Source: Streptomyces mangrovisoli (lineage in GTDB: Bacteria; Actinomycetota; Actinomycetes; Streptomycetales; Streptomycetaceae). From it: 64,000 nucleotides of DNA. Made by a program: the position numbers and the translations under genes. The stretch lies in assembly GCF_000974985.2 (NCBI RefSeq), contig NZ_LAVA02000024.1, positions 1 through 64,000 on the forward strand, in the 5' to 3' direction. Positions 28,155-36,742 of the stretch are shown one piece after another (the stretch's first letter is position 1; each line of letters starts with the position of its first letter). The notes beneath the pieces were generated by a model. The model saw only the letters and a list, made by a program, of their open reading frames with translations. It was not told the DNA's origin and searched no databases.

Positions 28155-28504
28155 GTGTGTGCGCCTTTCTCCATGCCGACCCGGACCGTTGTCGGCCGCG
28201 GATCGGGTTTCGATCCCCCCGGATATCTGGAGTTGGGCGGGCCCCTGAGGACCCGTCCGTGCCTGGCCGGCGATCACCGGCTCGGTGGCGCACCCGGACG
28301 GGCATGGGTGGTGCCGTCCGAGCGGTCGTGAAGATTTATCACGGCCGCAACTTTGATCGATCGCGCGTGTTGTGGCGCATCGCACAGGAAAAAGGGGACA
28401 AATGTCGCCCGAAAGTGTCAGACCGGGCCGAGGCGGTGACGCGATCGTTATCCGGATTTGAGCACTCTCTGAGCGAACGCGAAATCCCCTCGAAGGCGAC
28501 AAAA

Positions 28505-28531
28505 AGCCCGCCTGCGCGGTGCAGGCGGGCT
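28505..28531 (-). terminator. Rho-independent terminator of the clpS-DUF2017 operon
   Basis: agcccgcctgc (28505-28515) pairs with 28521-28531. On the minus strand the hairpin is followed by five U residues (the aaaa run before 28505), a textbook intrinsic terminator. It lies 140 bases after the DUF2017 stop. Confidence 0.9.
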
Positions 28532-28540
28532 CGGGCGGCA

Positions 28541-28640
28541 CGGGCGGGTGCGGGACAGGCACGGGCGGGCGCGGGACAGACGCGGGCGGGCGCGGGACAG
28601 ACGCGGGCGGGCGCGGGACAGACGCGGGCGGGCGTGGGGC
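28541..28640. repeat. 21-base tandem repeat in the 3' untranslated region
   Basis: The unit cgggcgggcgcgggacagacg occurs at 28541 (two differences), 28562, 28583 and 28604, with a partial fifth copy. It lies between the DUF2017 stop and the terminator of the same operon, so it should be transcribed. Confidence 0.85.
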
Positions 28641-28671
28641 GGCCCTTCGGAGGGGGGCGGATCCGCCCCGG

Positions 28672-29277
28672 TCACGCGAGGAGGGTCGTCACCAGGGTCT
28701 CCTGGAGGCCGCCCAGCCACAGGTAGGCCATCACCATCGGCTTGCGCGGGTCCTCGTCGGGGAGGCCGTAGAGGATGTCCGTGTCGTCCTCGTCGGCGAT
28801 CTCCAGGCGGGCGCCGATCGCGAGCCGCAGGTCGTTCAGGGCGCCGAGCCACTGCCGGGACTCGGCGGGCGTCAGCTTCAGCACCGCCCCGCCGTCCCCG
28901 GCGGGGGACAGCGCGTCCAGCGTGCGGACCACGGCCAGGGCGTTCTCACGCTTGCCGGCGCGCAGGTCGTTCTCGGTGTAGCGGCGGAACTCGGCCGAGT
29001 GCGCCTGCCGTTCCTCCGCCTCCCGGGTCGAGGCGGGTTCCTTCTCGGGGTCGCTGTAGGCGTCCGGGAAGAGCCGCTTGAGGACCGGGTCGGAGGGCGG
29101 CTCGCTCGGGCCCTCCGCGAACAGCTCGGCGAGCGGGTCCTCGGAGGCGTTCTCCCCGGGCCCGGGGCCGATCAGCTCGAGCAGCTGGACGGCCAGCGAG
29201 CGGATGATGGAGATCTCGACGTCGTCGAGGGCGACGGCCGCGCCGCCGCCGGGGAGCGGTTCGAAGTGTCCGGGCAT
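28672..29277 (-). CDS. DUF2017 domain-containing protein
   Basis: 201 residues, soluble, acidic, mostly helical. PGHFEPLPGGGAAVALDDVE at the start and ALNDLRLAIGARLEIADEDD near the C-terminus are typical of the actinobacterial family always found next to clpS. It follows clpS by 12 bases. The link to the Clp protease is by conserved neighbourhood only. Confidence 0.88.
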   Translation of the reverse strand: MPGHFEPLPGGGAAVALDDVEISIIRSLAVQLLELIGPGPGENASEDPLAELFAEGPSEPPSDPVLKRLFPDAYSDPEKEPASTREAEERQAHSAEFRRYTENDLRAGKRENALAVVRTLDALSPAGDGGAVLKLTPAESRQWLGALNDLRLAIGARLEIADEDDTDILYGLPDEDPRKPMVMAYLWLGGLQETLVTTLLA

Positions 29278-29289
29278 GAAGTGGGTTCG

Positions 29290-29607
29290 CTACTTCCGGT
29301 CCTGCTGGAGGGTGGCCCACAGACCGTAGCCGTGCATCGCCTGCACGTCGCGTTCCATCTCCTCGCGCGATCCGCTGGAGACGACCGCCCGGCCCTTGTG
29401 GTGGACGTCGAGCATGAGCTTGGTGGCTTTGTCCTTGGTGTAGCCGAAGTACGTCTGGAAGACGTAGGTGACGTAGCTCATGAGGTTGACCGGGTCGTTG
29501 TGGACGATCGTGACCCAGGGGACGTCCGGCTCGGGTACGGCGAAGACCTCCTCCGCCGACTCGGTGCGTTCGATCTCTACGGGAGCGGGTGACGTCACAA
29601 CGCCCAT
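29290..29607 (-). CDS. clpS: ClpS, adaptor of the Clp protease
   Basis: 105 residues from the ATG at 29607. [20 protein letters not shown] holds the N-degron pocket residues (N-D-P-V-N-x-M), and the C-terminal half [20 protein letters not shown] follows the family. It brings N-end-rule substrates to ClpC/ClpA. It diverges from pncB with only 58 bases between the starts. Confidence 0.95.
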   Translation of the reverse strand: MGVVTSPAPVEIERTESAEEVFAVPEPDVPWVTIVHNDPVNLMSYVTYVFQTYFGYTKDKATKLMLDVHHKGRAVVSSGSREEMERDVQAMHGYGLWATLQQDRK

Positions 29608-29665
29608 GCTGCCACGGGCCCCACAAATCGTCACACTGACGCAAAGGGGTGTAGCATCCGTTGCC

Positions 29666-31012
29666 ATGAACACAGCGGACCTTGGGCTGCCGGTGGATGT
29701 CCCCTCGACGGCGCTCTTCACTGACCAGTACGAGCTCACGATGCTTCAGGCCGCCCTCAAGGCCGGCACCGCACACCGGCACAGCGTCTTCGAGGTCTTC
29801 ACCCGGCGGCTGCCGTCGGGGCGCCGCTACGGCGTGGTCGCGGGCACCGGCCGGGTGCTGGACGCCGTGGAGAACTTCCGCTTCGACGCGGACGTGCTCC
29901 GCTTCCTGCGCGAGCGGGGGATCGTCGACGAGCCGACCCTCGAATGGCTGGCCGGCTACCGCTTCACCGGTGACATCTGGGGCTACCCCGAGGGCGAGGT
30001 CTACTTCCCCGGCTCGCCGGTCATGCGGGTCGAGGGCTCCTTCGCCGAGTGCGTGCTGCTGGAGACCGTGATCCTGTCGATCCTCAACCACGACTCCGCG
30101 ATCGCGGCGGCGGCCTCCCGGATGACGGCCGCGGCCGGGGACCGGCCGCTGATCGAGATGGGCGCCCGGCGCACCCACGAGCTGGCCGCGGTCGCCGCCT
30201 CCCGCGCCGCCTACATCGGCGGCTTCGCCTCCACCTCCGACCTGGCCGCCGGCTTCCGCTACAACATCCCCACCGTCGGCACCTCGGCACACGCCTTCAC
30301 CCTGCTGCACGACCGGGAGCGGGACGCCTTCCAGGCACAGGTCGACTCGCTCGGCCGCGGCACCACGCTGCTCGTGGACACCTACGACGTCGCCGAGGCC
30401 GTCCGCGCGGCCGTGGAGGTCGCCGGGCCCGAGCTGGGCGCGGTCCGCATCGACTCCGGCGACCTGCTGTTGGTCGCGCACCGGGTGCGCCAGCAGCTGG
30501 ACGAGCTGGGTGCCCACGACACGAGGATCATCGTGACGTCGGACCTCGACGAGTACGCCATCGCCTCGCTCGCCGCGGCACCGGTGGACGCGTACGGCGT
30601 CGGCACCCAGCTGGTCACCGGCTCGGGGCACCCCACCTGCTCGATGGTCTACAAGCTGGTGGCCCGCGCCGCCTCGGAGCGCCCCTCCGCGCCCGTGGTC
30701 CCGGTGGCGAAGCGGTCCACCGGCGGCAAGACCTCCCTCGGCGGCCGCAAGTGGGCCGCGCGGCGGCTGGACGAGGACGGCGTCGCCGAGGCGGAGGTCG
30801 TGGGCACCGCGGACGTGCCGCCCGCCCTGGCCGGCCGGCAGCTGCTGGTCGAGCTGGTCAAGGGCGGCGAGGTGGTCGGGCGCGAGCCGCTCGACGTGGT
30901 CCGCGAGCGGCACGCGGCGGCCCGCGCGGGGCTGCCGATGTCGGCGACCCAGCTCTCCCGCGGCGAGCCGGTCATTCCGACGGAGTACGTCCATCTGGCG
31001 TCGGGTAGCTAG
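29666..31012 (+). CDS. pncB: Nicotinate phosphoribosyltransferase
   Basis: 448 residues from the ATG at 29666. [52 protein letters not shown] (with the phosphorylated His type loop) and [14 protein letters not shown] belong to NAPRTase. It makes nicotinate mononucleotide from nicotinate and PRPP. The nicotinamidase gene downstream supplies nicotinate, so the two form an NAD salvage pair. Confidence 0.95.
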   Translation: MNTADLGLPVDVPSTALFTDQYELTMLQAALKAGTAHRHSVFEVFTRRLPSGRRYGVVAGTGRVLDAVENFRFDADVLRFLRERGIVDEPTLEWLAGYRFTGDIWGYPEGEVYFPGSPVMRVEGSFAECVLLETVILSILNHDSAIAAAASRMTAAAGDRPLIEMGARRTHELAAVAASRAAYIGGFASTSDLAAGFRYNIPTVGTSAHAFTLLHDRERDAFQAQVDSLGRGTTLLVDTYDVAEAVRAAVEVAGPELGAVRIDSGDLLLVAHRVRQQLDELGAHDTRIIVTSDLDEYAIASLAAAPVDAYGVGTQLVTGSGHPTCSMVYKLVARAASERPSAPVVPVAKRSTGGKTSLGGRKWAARRLDEDGVAEAEVVGTADVPPALAGRQLLVELVKGGEVVGREPLDVVRERHAAARAGLPMSATQLSRGEPVIPTEYVHLASGS

Positions 31013-31161
31013 AGACAGGTGCCGGCCGGACGTGACACGCCCTCTCCCCTACGCCGCCGTAACTCCGTAGGCTCGGAGGTTCACGGTCGGGCACCCGCAC
31101 AGATGACGCACACATTCCGGTCGACCCTCCGGTCCGGCCTCATAGCCGAAGGACACCCAGC

Positions 31162-31749
31162 ATGCGCCGCGCCTTGATCGTCGTAGACGTGCAGAACGAC
31201 TTCTGCGAGGGGGGCAGCCTCGCGGTGGCCGGGGGTGCCGATGTGGCCGCCGCCATCACCGAGCTGATCGGTCAGGCCCCCGCCGGGTACCGCCACGTGG
31301 TGGCCACCCGCGACCACCACATCGCGCCCGGCGGCCACTTCGCCGACAACCCCGACTACGTACGGTCCTGGCCGGCGCACTGCGTGGCGGGCACCGAGGG
31401 CGTGGGCTTCCACCCGAACTTCGCGCCCGTGGTCGCCTCGGGCGCGATCGACGCCGTCTTCGACAAGGGGGCGTACGCGGCCGCCTACAGCGGCTTCGAG
31501 GGCGCCGACGAGAACGGCGTGACGCTCGGGGACTGGCTGCGCGCCCGGGAGATCACCGAGGTCGACGTGGTCGGGATCGCCACCGACCACTGCGTGCGGG
31601 CCACCGCGCTGGACGCCCGGCGCGAGGGGTTCCGCACCCAGGTGCTGCTCGACCTCACCGCGGGGGTGGCCCAGGAGACCACCGAGCGGGCCCTGGAGGA
31701 GCTGCGCGAGGCGGGCGTGGAGCTGACGGGCAAGCCGGTGGTGCAGTAG
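31162..31749 (+). CDS. pncA: Nicotinamidase (isochorismatase fold)
   Basis: 195 residues. The catalytic triad is visible: Asp in ALIVVDVQNDFCEGG, Lys in FDKGAYAAAYSGF and Cys in ATDHCVRATALDA. ATRDHHIAPGGHF supplies metal-binding residues. It deamidates nicotinamide to nicotinate for PncB. It begins 149 bases after pncB and may share its transcript or use its own promoter. Confidence 0.94.
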   Translation: MRRALIVVDVQNDFCEGGSLAVAGGADVAAAITELIGQAPAGYRHVVATRDHHIAPGGHFADNPDYVRSWPAHCVAGTEGVGFHPNFAPVVASGAIDAVFDKGAYAAAYSGFEGADENGVTLGDWLRAREITEVDVVGIATDHCVRATALDARREGFRTQVLLDLTAGVAQETTERALEELREAGVELTGKPVVQ

Positions 31750-31814
31750 GCGTCACGACGGCGGGCGGCGCGGTGCGCGGCCGCCGCGGGCGGCACGGCG
31801 GGCGTCACGCCCGG

Positions 31815-32198
31815 TCAGCTCCCCTGGGGCGCCGCCGTGCGGCGCAGCAGGGCCCGGATCGGGTGCCACAGCTCCGGCATCGGCTCCGACACCGGCCCCG
31901 GCATCGGCTCAGGCATCGGCTCCGGTACGGCGACGTCCCCGGCCGGGGCCGTACGCCATATCAGGCCGTCCGGGTGGTGCAGGACCGCGGTGATCTCGTC
32001 CGGGGTCGGCGGGGCCGCGTTGCCCCGCAGGTAGACCGCGCGCAGCCCCAGGTTGCGCAGCCTGGTCAGGGCGCGTGCCCGGTTCTGCGCGTGGACGAGA
32101 ACGCGCACGCTGCCGGTGCCTCCGGCGGCGGGGCGGGGCAGGTGCAGCGCCACCACCACCGTGCCGTTCGGCAGCTTGCAGAACCCTCCTGCGGCCAT
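31815..32198 (-). CDS. Conserved hypothetical protein
   Basis: 127 residues, no signal peptide or membrane helix. A compact N-terminal part (TVVVALHLPRPAAGGTGSVR, RNLGLRAVYLRGNAAPPTPD) is followed by a Pro-Glu-Met repeat (PEPMPEPMPGPVSEPMPE) and a basic end. I do not recognise a family. It is convergent with pncA. Confidence 0.65.
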   Translation of the reverse strand: MAAGGFCKLPNGTVVVALHLPRPAAGGTGSVRVLVHAQNRARALTRLRNLGLRAVYLRGNAAPPTPDEITAVLHHPDGLIWRTAPAGDVAVPEPMPEPMPGPVSEPMPELWHPIRALLRRTAAPQGS

Positions 32199-32259
32199 GC
32201 GGTCACACCCCCGTGGACGTCGGTGTCAATAAGTCGGTCACAGGACGCACCTAAACACG

Positions 32260-32293
32260 ATCGGCGGCGACCCGCCAGGGGGTCACCGCCGAT
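32260..32293 (-). terminator. Hairpin after the M6 protease gene
   Basis: A 14-base stem with one mismatch (32260-32273 with 32280-32293), 27 bases after the protease stop on the minus strand. Confidence 0.8.
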
Positions 32294-32319
32294 ACGCTTC
32301 TGACCTGCGAAGATGCCTG

Positions 32320-34671
32320 CTACTTCACCGCGGGCCCGACCTTGAGCTCGATCGTGGAGCCGTCGCCGGCCTCCTTGACGATCTTTATCGTGGTGTTCGT
32401 GTCAGTGACCTTGACACCGTCGGCCGGGGTCGCCGGGTCGTAGTACGTGTTCGCGTGGTCGTCGAAGACCGACACACCCTTCAGCGACGGGATGCGGGTG
32501 GCGACGTCCGCCTTGTGCAGCGTGATGCCGTCCGTGCGCTCCAGGGTGAACGTGGAGTCGTACGCCTGGATGCGGCCGCGCATGATCGTCCCGTCGGACC
32601 ACTTCAGCGGCGTCGGGTGCGCGTCGATCGGCAGGATCTGGCCGACGCCCGGGTGGTCGCCGGTGTTGTTGTCCACCTGGGAGGTGTCCCACTTCCAGAT
32701 CAACAGGCCGTTCTGGTACGGGTAGTGCTCCACCCAGTCCGGCTTCGAGGCGAAACCGAAGTTGTACGGGCCGACCTTGAGGGTCTTGTCGTACGACACG
32801 TACTGACGGTTCTCCGCGATGTAGTACTGCGCGTAGTCCTTGGTGAAGGACGCGCCGATGCGGCTGAACCCGTCGGCGGTCCAGGCGGGATCGGCGCTCT
32901 CGGCGTCGTCGGAGAAGACGGTGGCGCCGTCGGCGGTCAGCTTGATCTCGTCGGCCGCGAAGCCCGTCAGGGCGACGCCGCCGTCCGTCTGGTAGCGGAA
33001 GCGCAGCTGGAACTTCTGGCCCGCGTAGGCGTCCAGGGGGTACGACAGCTGCTGGTAGCCGTCGACGGTGCCGGTCAGCGCGGGGGTGCCGCTGGCGTCC
33101 CGCGGGATCGCCTGGCCGCCCACCGTGCCGTCCAGCGCCTTCCAGTTGGCGCCGCCGTCGGTCGACACCTCGGCGTAGAGGTAGTCGTAGTCGGCCTCGA
33201 TGTCGTAGTAGCCGTCGAGGCTCAGCGTGGCCGAGGACTTGCCCGTCAGGTCGACCGAGCGGGTCAGGGTGTTCTTGAGGTCGTTGCCGCTGCCGCTCCA
33301 CCACTGCGTCGAGCCCTGGGCCGGGGTGACGACGTCGGTGGTGACCGCCTTCTGGGGCAGCGAGACCACCAGGGCCTGCTTGTCCCACGTGTTGTACTCG
33401 GCGACGCCCAGCTTGGTGGTGGACTGCTTGCCGGCCTTGGCCGTGTCGTAGTTGAGCCAGCCCAGCTGGAGCTTGTCCCAGGCGTTGAGGTCGCCGGGCA
33501 GGTCGCCGATGGCCTCCTTGCCGGTGCCGAGCCAGGAGCCCGAGGACATCAGGGTCCAGAAACCGGTCGAGTTCTCGCCGCCGTTGGTGTCGTACTCGTC
33601 CGGCAGGCCGAGGTCGTGGCCGTACTCGTGGGCGTAGACGCCGAGTCCGCCGTTCTCCGGCTGGATGGTGTAGTCGCCGACCCAGATGCCGGTGTCGCCG
33701 ATCTGGGTGCCGCCGAGCTTGTTGGCGTCCGGGCCGGTGGCGCCGGCGTCGGTGCCGAAGGCGTACCAGCGGTGCGCCCAGATCGCGTCCGCGCCCTGGG
33801 CGCCGCCGCCCGCGGACTCGTCCTCACCGGCGTGCACGATCTGGAAGTGGTCGATGTAGCCGTCCGGCTCGTTGAAGTTGCCGTCGCCGTCGTAGTCGTA
33901 GCGGTCCCACTGGTCGTACTGGGCCAGCTCCGTCTTGATCTCGGCGGCGGTGTCGCCGGCCGCCTCGCGGTCGGCGACCCAGGCGTTGACGCCGTCCTGG
34001 ACCGCGTACCAGGCGCCGGTGGAGGCCTTGTTGGAGCCGTAACGGGCCTCGTTGTAGGGGACCTTGACCCAGTCCGTGACCTCGCCGTCGACCGAGTAGC
34101 GGCCCGAGGACTGCGTCTCGTAGTACTTCTTCAGCGACTCGGTGTTCTTGCCGGTGCCGAAGTACAGGTCCTGGAAGTGCTGCTGGTTGTAGTCCGCCTG
34201 CCAGGCCGTGCTGTTGTCCGTCTTGCGGTCGGGCGCGGCTATCTGGTTGTGCAGCGGGCCGGCGGTGCCGCCGTAGCGGCTGTCGACCTGGTCGCCGAAC
34301 TCCACCAGGATCGTGAAGATCTTGTCGGTCTTCTCCCGGCCGAGCTCGACGTACTTGCTGTCGCCCTTCTTGCCCTTGAGCTGGACGACCTGCGAGCCGT
34401 TGCGGTCGGTGACCTTGGCCTTGCCGGATATGACCTGGTTGAGGGCCTCCTGGCGCTGGGCGTCCTGCGTCTTGCTCAGGGGCCCGTCGAGGTCGTGGTC
34501 CCGCTGTACGGCGGTCGGGTCGTGCCGGTCCACGGCGGCGGAGCCGGCCGTCGTGGCGGTCGTGGCCGTCGTGGCCGCTTCCGCGACGGCGAAGGTCGAG
34601 AACGTGGCGGATGCCGCCGCGAGCGCCACACCGATCGCGGCGACTCTGAACGTCCAGGGTCTAGTGGTCAC
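32320..34671 (-). CDS. Secreted M6 family metalloprotease (immune-inhibitor-A type)
   Basis: 783 residues, close to the family norm. A signal peptide (AIGVALAAASATFSTFAVAE) is followed by a propeptide (~45-110) and a metalloprotease domain with YAHEYGHDLGLPDEYD; the zinc site HExxH is H348-H352 and the third ligand is the Asp/Glu after GLPDE. DGDGNFNEPDGYIDHF looks like a calcium loop. C-terminal beta-rich domains (~460-600) carry the MAM/InhA-like pattern. Extracellular protein degradation is expected; the upstream region has operator-like inverted repeats. Confidence 0.93.
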   Translation of the reverse strand: MTTRPWTFRVAAIGVALAAASATFSTFAVAEAATTATTATTAGSAAVDRHDPTAVQRDHDLDGPLSKTQDAQRQEALNQVISGKAKVTDRNGSQVVQLKGKKGDSKYVELGREKTDKIFTILVEFGDQVDSRYGGTAGPLHNQIAAPDRKTDNSTAWQADYNQQHFQDLYFGTGKNTESLKKYYETQSSGRYSVDGEVTDWVKVPYNEARYGSNKASTGAWYAVQDGVNAWVADREAAGDTAAEIKTELAQYDQWDRYDYDGDGNFNEPDGYIDHFQIVHAGEDESAGGGAQGADAIWAHRWYAFGTDAGATGPDANKLGGTQIGDTGIWVGDYTIQPENGGLGVYAHEYGHDLGLPDEYDTNGGENSTGFWTLMSSGSWLGTGKEAIGDLPGDLNAWDKLQLGWLNYDTAKAGKQSTTKLGVAEYNTWDKQALVVSLPQKAVTTDVVTPAQGSTQWWSGSGNDLKNTLTRSVDLTGKSSATLSLDGYYDIEADYDYLYAEVSTDGGANWKALDGTVGGQAIPRDASGTPALTGTVDGYQQLSYPLDAYAGQKFQLRFRYQTDGGVALTGFAADEIKLTADGATVFSDDAESADPAWTADGFSRIGASFTKDYAQYYIAENRQYVSYDKTLKVGPYNFGFASKPDWVEHYPYQNGLLIWKWDTSQVDNNTGDHPGVGQILPIDAHPTPLKWSDGTIMRGRIQAYDSTFTLERTDGITLHKADVATRIPSLKGVSVFDDHANTYYDPATPADGVKVTDTNTTIKIVKEAGDGSTIELKVGPAVK

Positions 34672-34753
34672 TTGATGTCCTCCCCAGACGCGTCCGGGCG
34701 CACGGAAAGGGGGGCCTGAAGTCGAGAGAGGTCCGCGCGCGGTTGACGCGTGT

Positions 34754-34777
34754 TAGTCAAGTGCCGTTATTTGACTA
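34754..34777. promoter_or_regulatory. Inverted repeat upstream of the M6 protease
   Basis: tagtcaa (34754-34760) and ttgacta (34771-34777) are perfect inverted arms 10 bases apart, 80 bases before the protease start. A second TCAAGTGC/CTTGAC cluster lies at 34802-34824. The area is AT-rich compared with its surroundings. Candidate promoter/operator. The rest of 34672-35165 holds no gene I can support. Confidence 0.55.
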
Positions 34778-35165
34778 GAGGTTTACGTGGAAAGACAAGA
34801 CCTTGACTTGTACCTATCAAGTGCACTATGCGGATCGGTGGTTCGCTTTACGGACGCGTGTCCGGGGCGTGGCAGGCGTATGTACCACCCGTCCGGCGCG
34901 CCGGTGCCCCGCACGCGCGCCGCACGCGCGCCGCTCGGTGCGCGCCGGAGGCTCGCTCAACGGGCGCGCGTTCCCGTCCACTTGCTGGACTGCATGAACC
35001 CGTGCGCCCCCTGTGCACCGGTACCGTGGGTTAGGTCACGCTTACCGGTCGTTCCCCTCGGGCATGGACGCGAATAGAGTCGAATGGTGGAACGCCCGGA
35101 AGTCGGCGGAAAGCCAGGCCGGTTACCCGTCTCACCCCCGAGAATCTTCCGAGGACACGATTGCC

Positions 35166-35498
35166 ATGCCTCGTCCGACCGCTGCACAGCTCGCCTACGG
35201 TTCCTGCACGGTGATCCTCTCGACGCTCGCCATGCTGCTGCTGTCACAGACGTCGTCCGGCGTGGGGATCGCGGTCATCGCGCTCGCGGCGCTGGGTCTG
35301 GGACTGCTGGTGGCCATGACGGTGCCGCAACCCAAGTCCCGCGGCCTGGTGGCCCGTACGAACATTCCCGAGGCGGTGCCGGAGCGGGTGTCCGCGCTGC
35401 GGGAGTCCACGCTGCGGGAGCCCGCCCTTCTGGAGCCCGCGCTCCGGGAGTCCGTGGCTGCCACGCCCGAGGCGGTTCGGGAGCCTTCGGCCTCCTGA
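35166..35498 (+). CDS. Small membrane protein, unknown function
   Basis: 110 residues from the ATG at 35166. Two hydrophobic helices (YGSCTVILSTLAMLLLS and VGIAVIALAALGLGLLVAM) are followed by a cytoplasmic-type tail containing an imperfect repeat of RES-LREPAL units. It is convergent with an RDD gene. No family recognised. Confidence 0.65.
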   Translation: MPRPTAAQLAYGSCTVILSTLAMLLLSQTSSGVGIAVIALAALGLGLLVAMTVPQPKSRGLVARTNIPEAVPERVSALRESTLREPALLEPALRESVAATPEAVREPSAS

Positions 35499-35534
35499 GC
35501 GCGCGTTGCCGAGTGCGGGCTCGTCGTGGCCTGT

Positions 35535-35555
35535 CGCGCAGTTCCCCGCGCCCCT
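35535..35555 (+). repeat. Dispersed intergenic repeat, copy 1
   Basis: Core cgcgcagttccccgcgcccct between two convergent genes. The same 21-base core recurs at about ten other places in this window, always outside genes. Confidence 0.85.
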
Positions 35556-35637
35556 GAGGTGGGCATGTCCCTCAAGGTGGGCATGTCCCCCACCCCGCAC
35601 AGCAGCGGCCGCCCGGTTCCGGGCGGCCGTTCGTGCG

Positions 35638-36405
35638 TCAACCGAGGCTGACCACCACCGTCTTGGCCGCCTTGTCGTGCAGGCCCTGCTTGTAGGGCCG
35701 GTCGAAGAAGCTCCAGCCGCCCGCGATCGCCGTCCAGACACAGGCGCAGCAGAAGGCGAACGGGATCCACAGCACCGCCGCGCGGGCCAGGGACGTCTGG
35801 ACCGAGGGCGTGGAGCCGTTGTCCAGGTTGGCCACCCGCATCCCCAGCCACTTCTTGCCCAGGGTCTGACCCGTCCTGCTGATCAGCACGGTGTCGTAGG
35901 CGATGTACAGGACGGCCGCGATGATCTCCTCGGCGAACGACTTGCCGAACTGCATCCGGTCCGCGTTCACCGTGTACGCAGCGACGCCGAAGCCCCAGGA
36001 CAGCAGCGCCACCACGATCCCGACGAGGATCATGTCGATGATCCGGGCGAGGGTGCGCTTGCCGCTGTCGGCGAGGGGCGGCATACCGGCGAGGGGGTCG
36101 GCGGGGTAGCCGCCGGCGCCGTGCGGGGGCGGCTGGCCGCCGGGCGGCTGGCCGCCGGGGGGTGGCGGGCCGCCGTAGGGCGGGGGCTGCTCGCCCCCGT
36201 ACGGCGGCTGCGGGCCGCCTGGGGGCTGTTGCCCGCCGGGGGGCGGCTGCGGGCCACCAGGGGGCTGCTGCCCGCCGGGGGGCGGCTGCTGAGCGCCGTA
36301 CGGCGTGTCGTAGGGCGAGCCCGACCCCTGACCGGACGGGGGCTGCTTCCTCAGCGGGTCGTCTTCCGGCGGCTCGCCGGAGCCCGGGGGCGGTTCGGTG
36401 CTCAT
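35638..36405 (-). CDS. RDD family membrane protein with Pro/Gly-rich N-terminus
   Basis: 255 residues from the ATG at 36405. The first ~115 residues are low-complexity Pro-Gly-Gln (repeats of PPGGQQPPGGPQP). The RDD domain follows with GKRTLARIIDMILVGIVVAL (the R-D-D signature), three to four membrane helices and the loop GQTLGKKWLGMRVA. RDD proteins are of poorly known function; some act in ion exchange. A paralogue lies upstream in the same orientation. Confidence 0.88.
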   Translation of the reverse strand: MSTEPPPGSGEPPEDDPLRKQPPSGQGSGSPYDTPYGAQQPPPGGQQPPGGPQPPPGGQQPPGGPQPPYGGEQPPPYGGPPPPGGQPPGGQPPPHGAGGYPADPLAGMPPLADSGKRTLARIIDMILVGIVVALLSWGFGVAAYTVNADRMQFGKSFAEEIIAAVLYIAYDTVLISRTGQTLGKKWLGMRVANLDNGSTPSVQTSLARAAVLWIPFAFCCACVWTAIAGGWSFFDRPYKQGLHDKAAKTVVVSLG

Positions 36406-36550
36406 GGCCCGAGTGGAACCCGAAGATCGACGCGGCGCATCCGGCGAGCGGCCGTAAGGGGTACGGGGGCGGCTGGCGCCGCGGCTTTGGCGGTGGGACC
36501 GGGGGCGGGGGCGGAGCGCCGTCCCCGGGCCCCGGCCGGTGGGGGTTGAT

Positions 36551-36571
36551 CGCGCAGTTCCCCGCGCCCCT
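36551..36571 (+). repeat. Dispersed intergenic repeat, copy 2
   Basis: Same core as at 35535, preceded by the ccggtgggggttgat extension, located between the two RDD genes. Confidence 0.85.
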
Positions 36572-36690
36572 GAGGGGGTGGGCCCTGAGGCGGGTGTCAC
36601 GCTGAGGGACGCGCCTCCCCCTGAGGGGGTGGGCCCTGGGGCGGGTGTCACGCTGAGGGGCGCGCCTCCCCCTGAGGGGGTGGACCCTGG
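36570..36690. repeat. 51-base tandem repeat, about 2.4 copies
   Basis: Units starting ctgagggggtggg begin at 36570, 36621 and 36672, exactly 51 bases apart, with two to three differences. They follow a copy of the dispersed repeat in the 337-base gap between the two RDD genes. No coding function seen. Confidence 0.85.
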
Positions 36691-36742
36691 GGGGTGGCCT
36701 GGGGACTGTGGTCTGACGGGGTGTGGTCCGAGGGGGTGTCGG

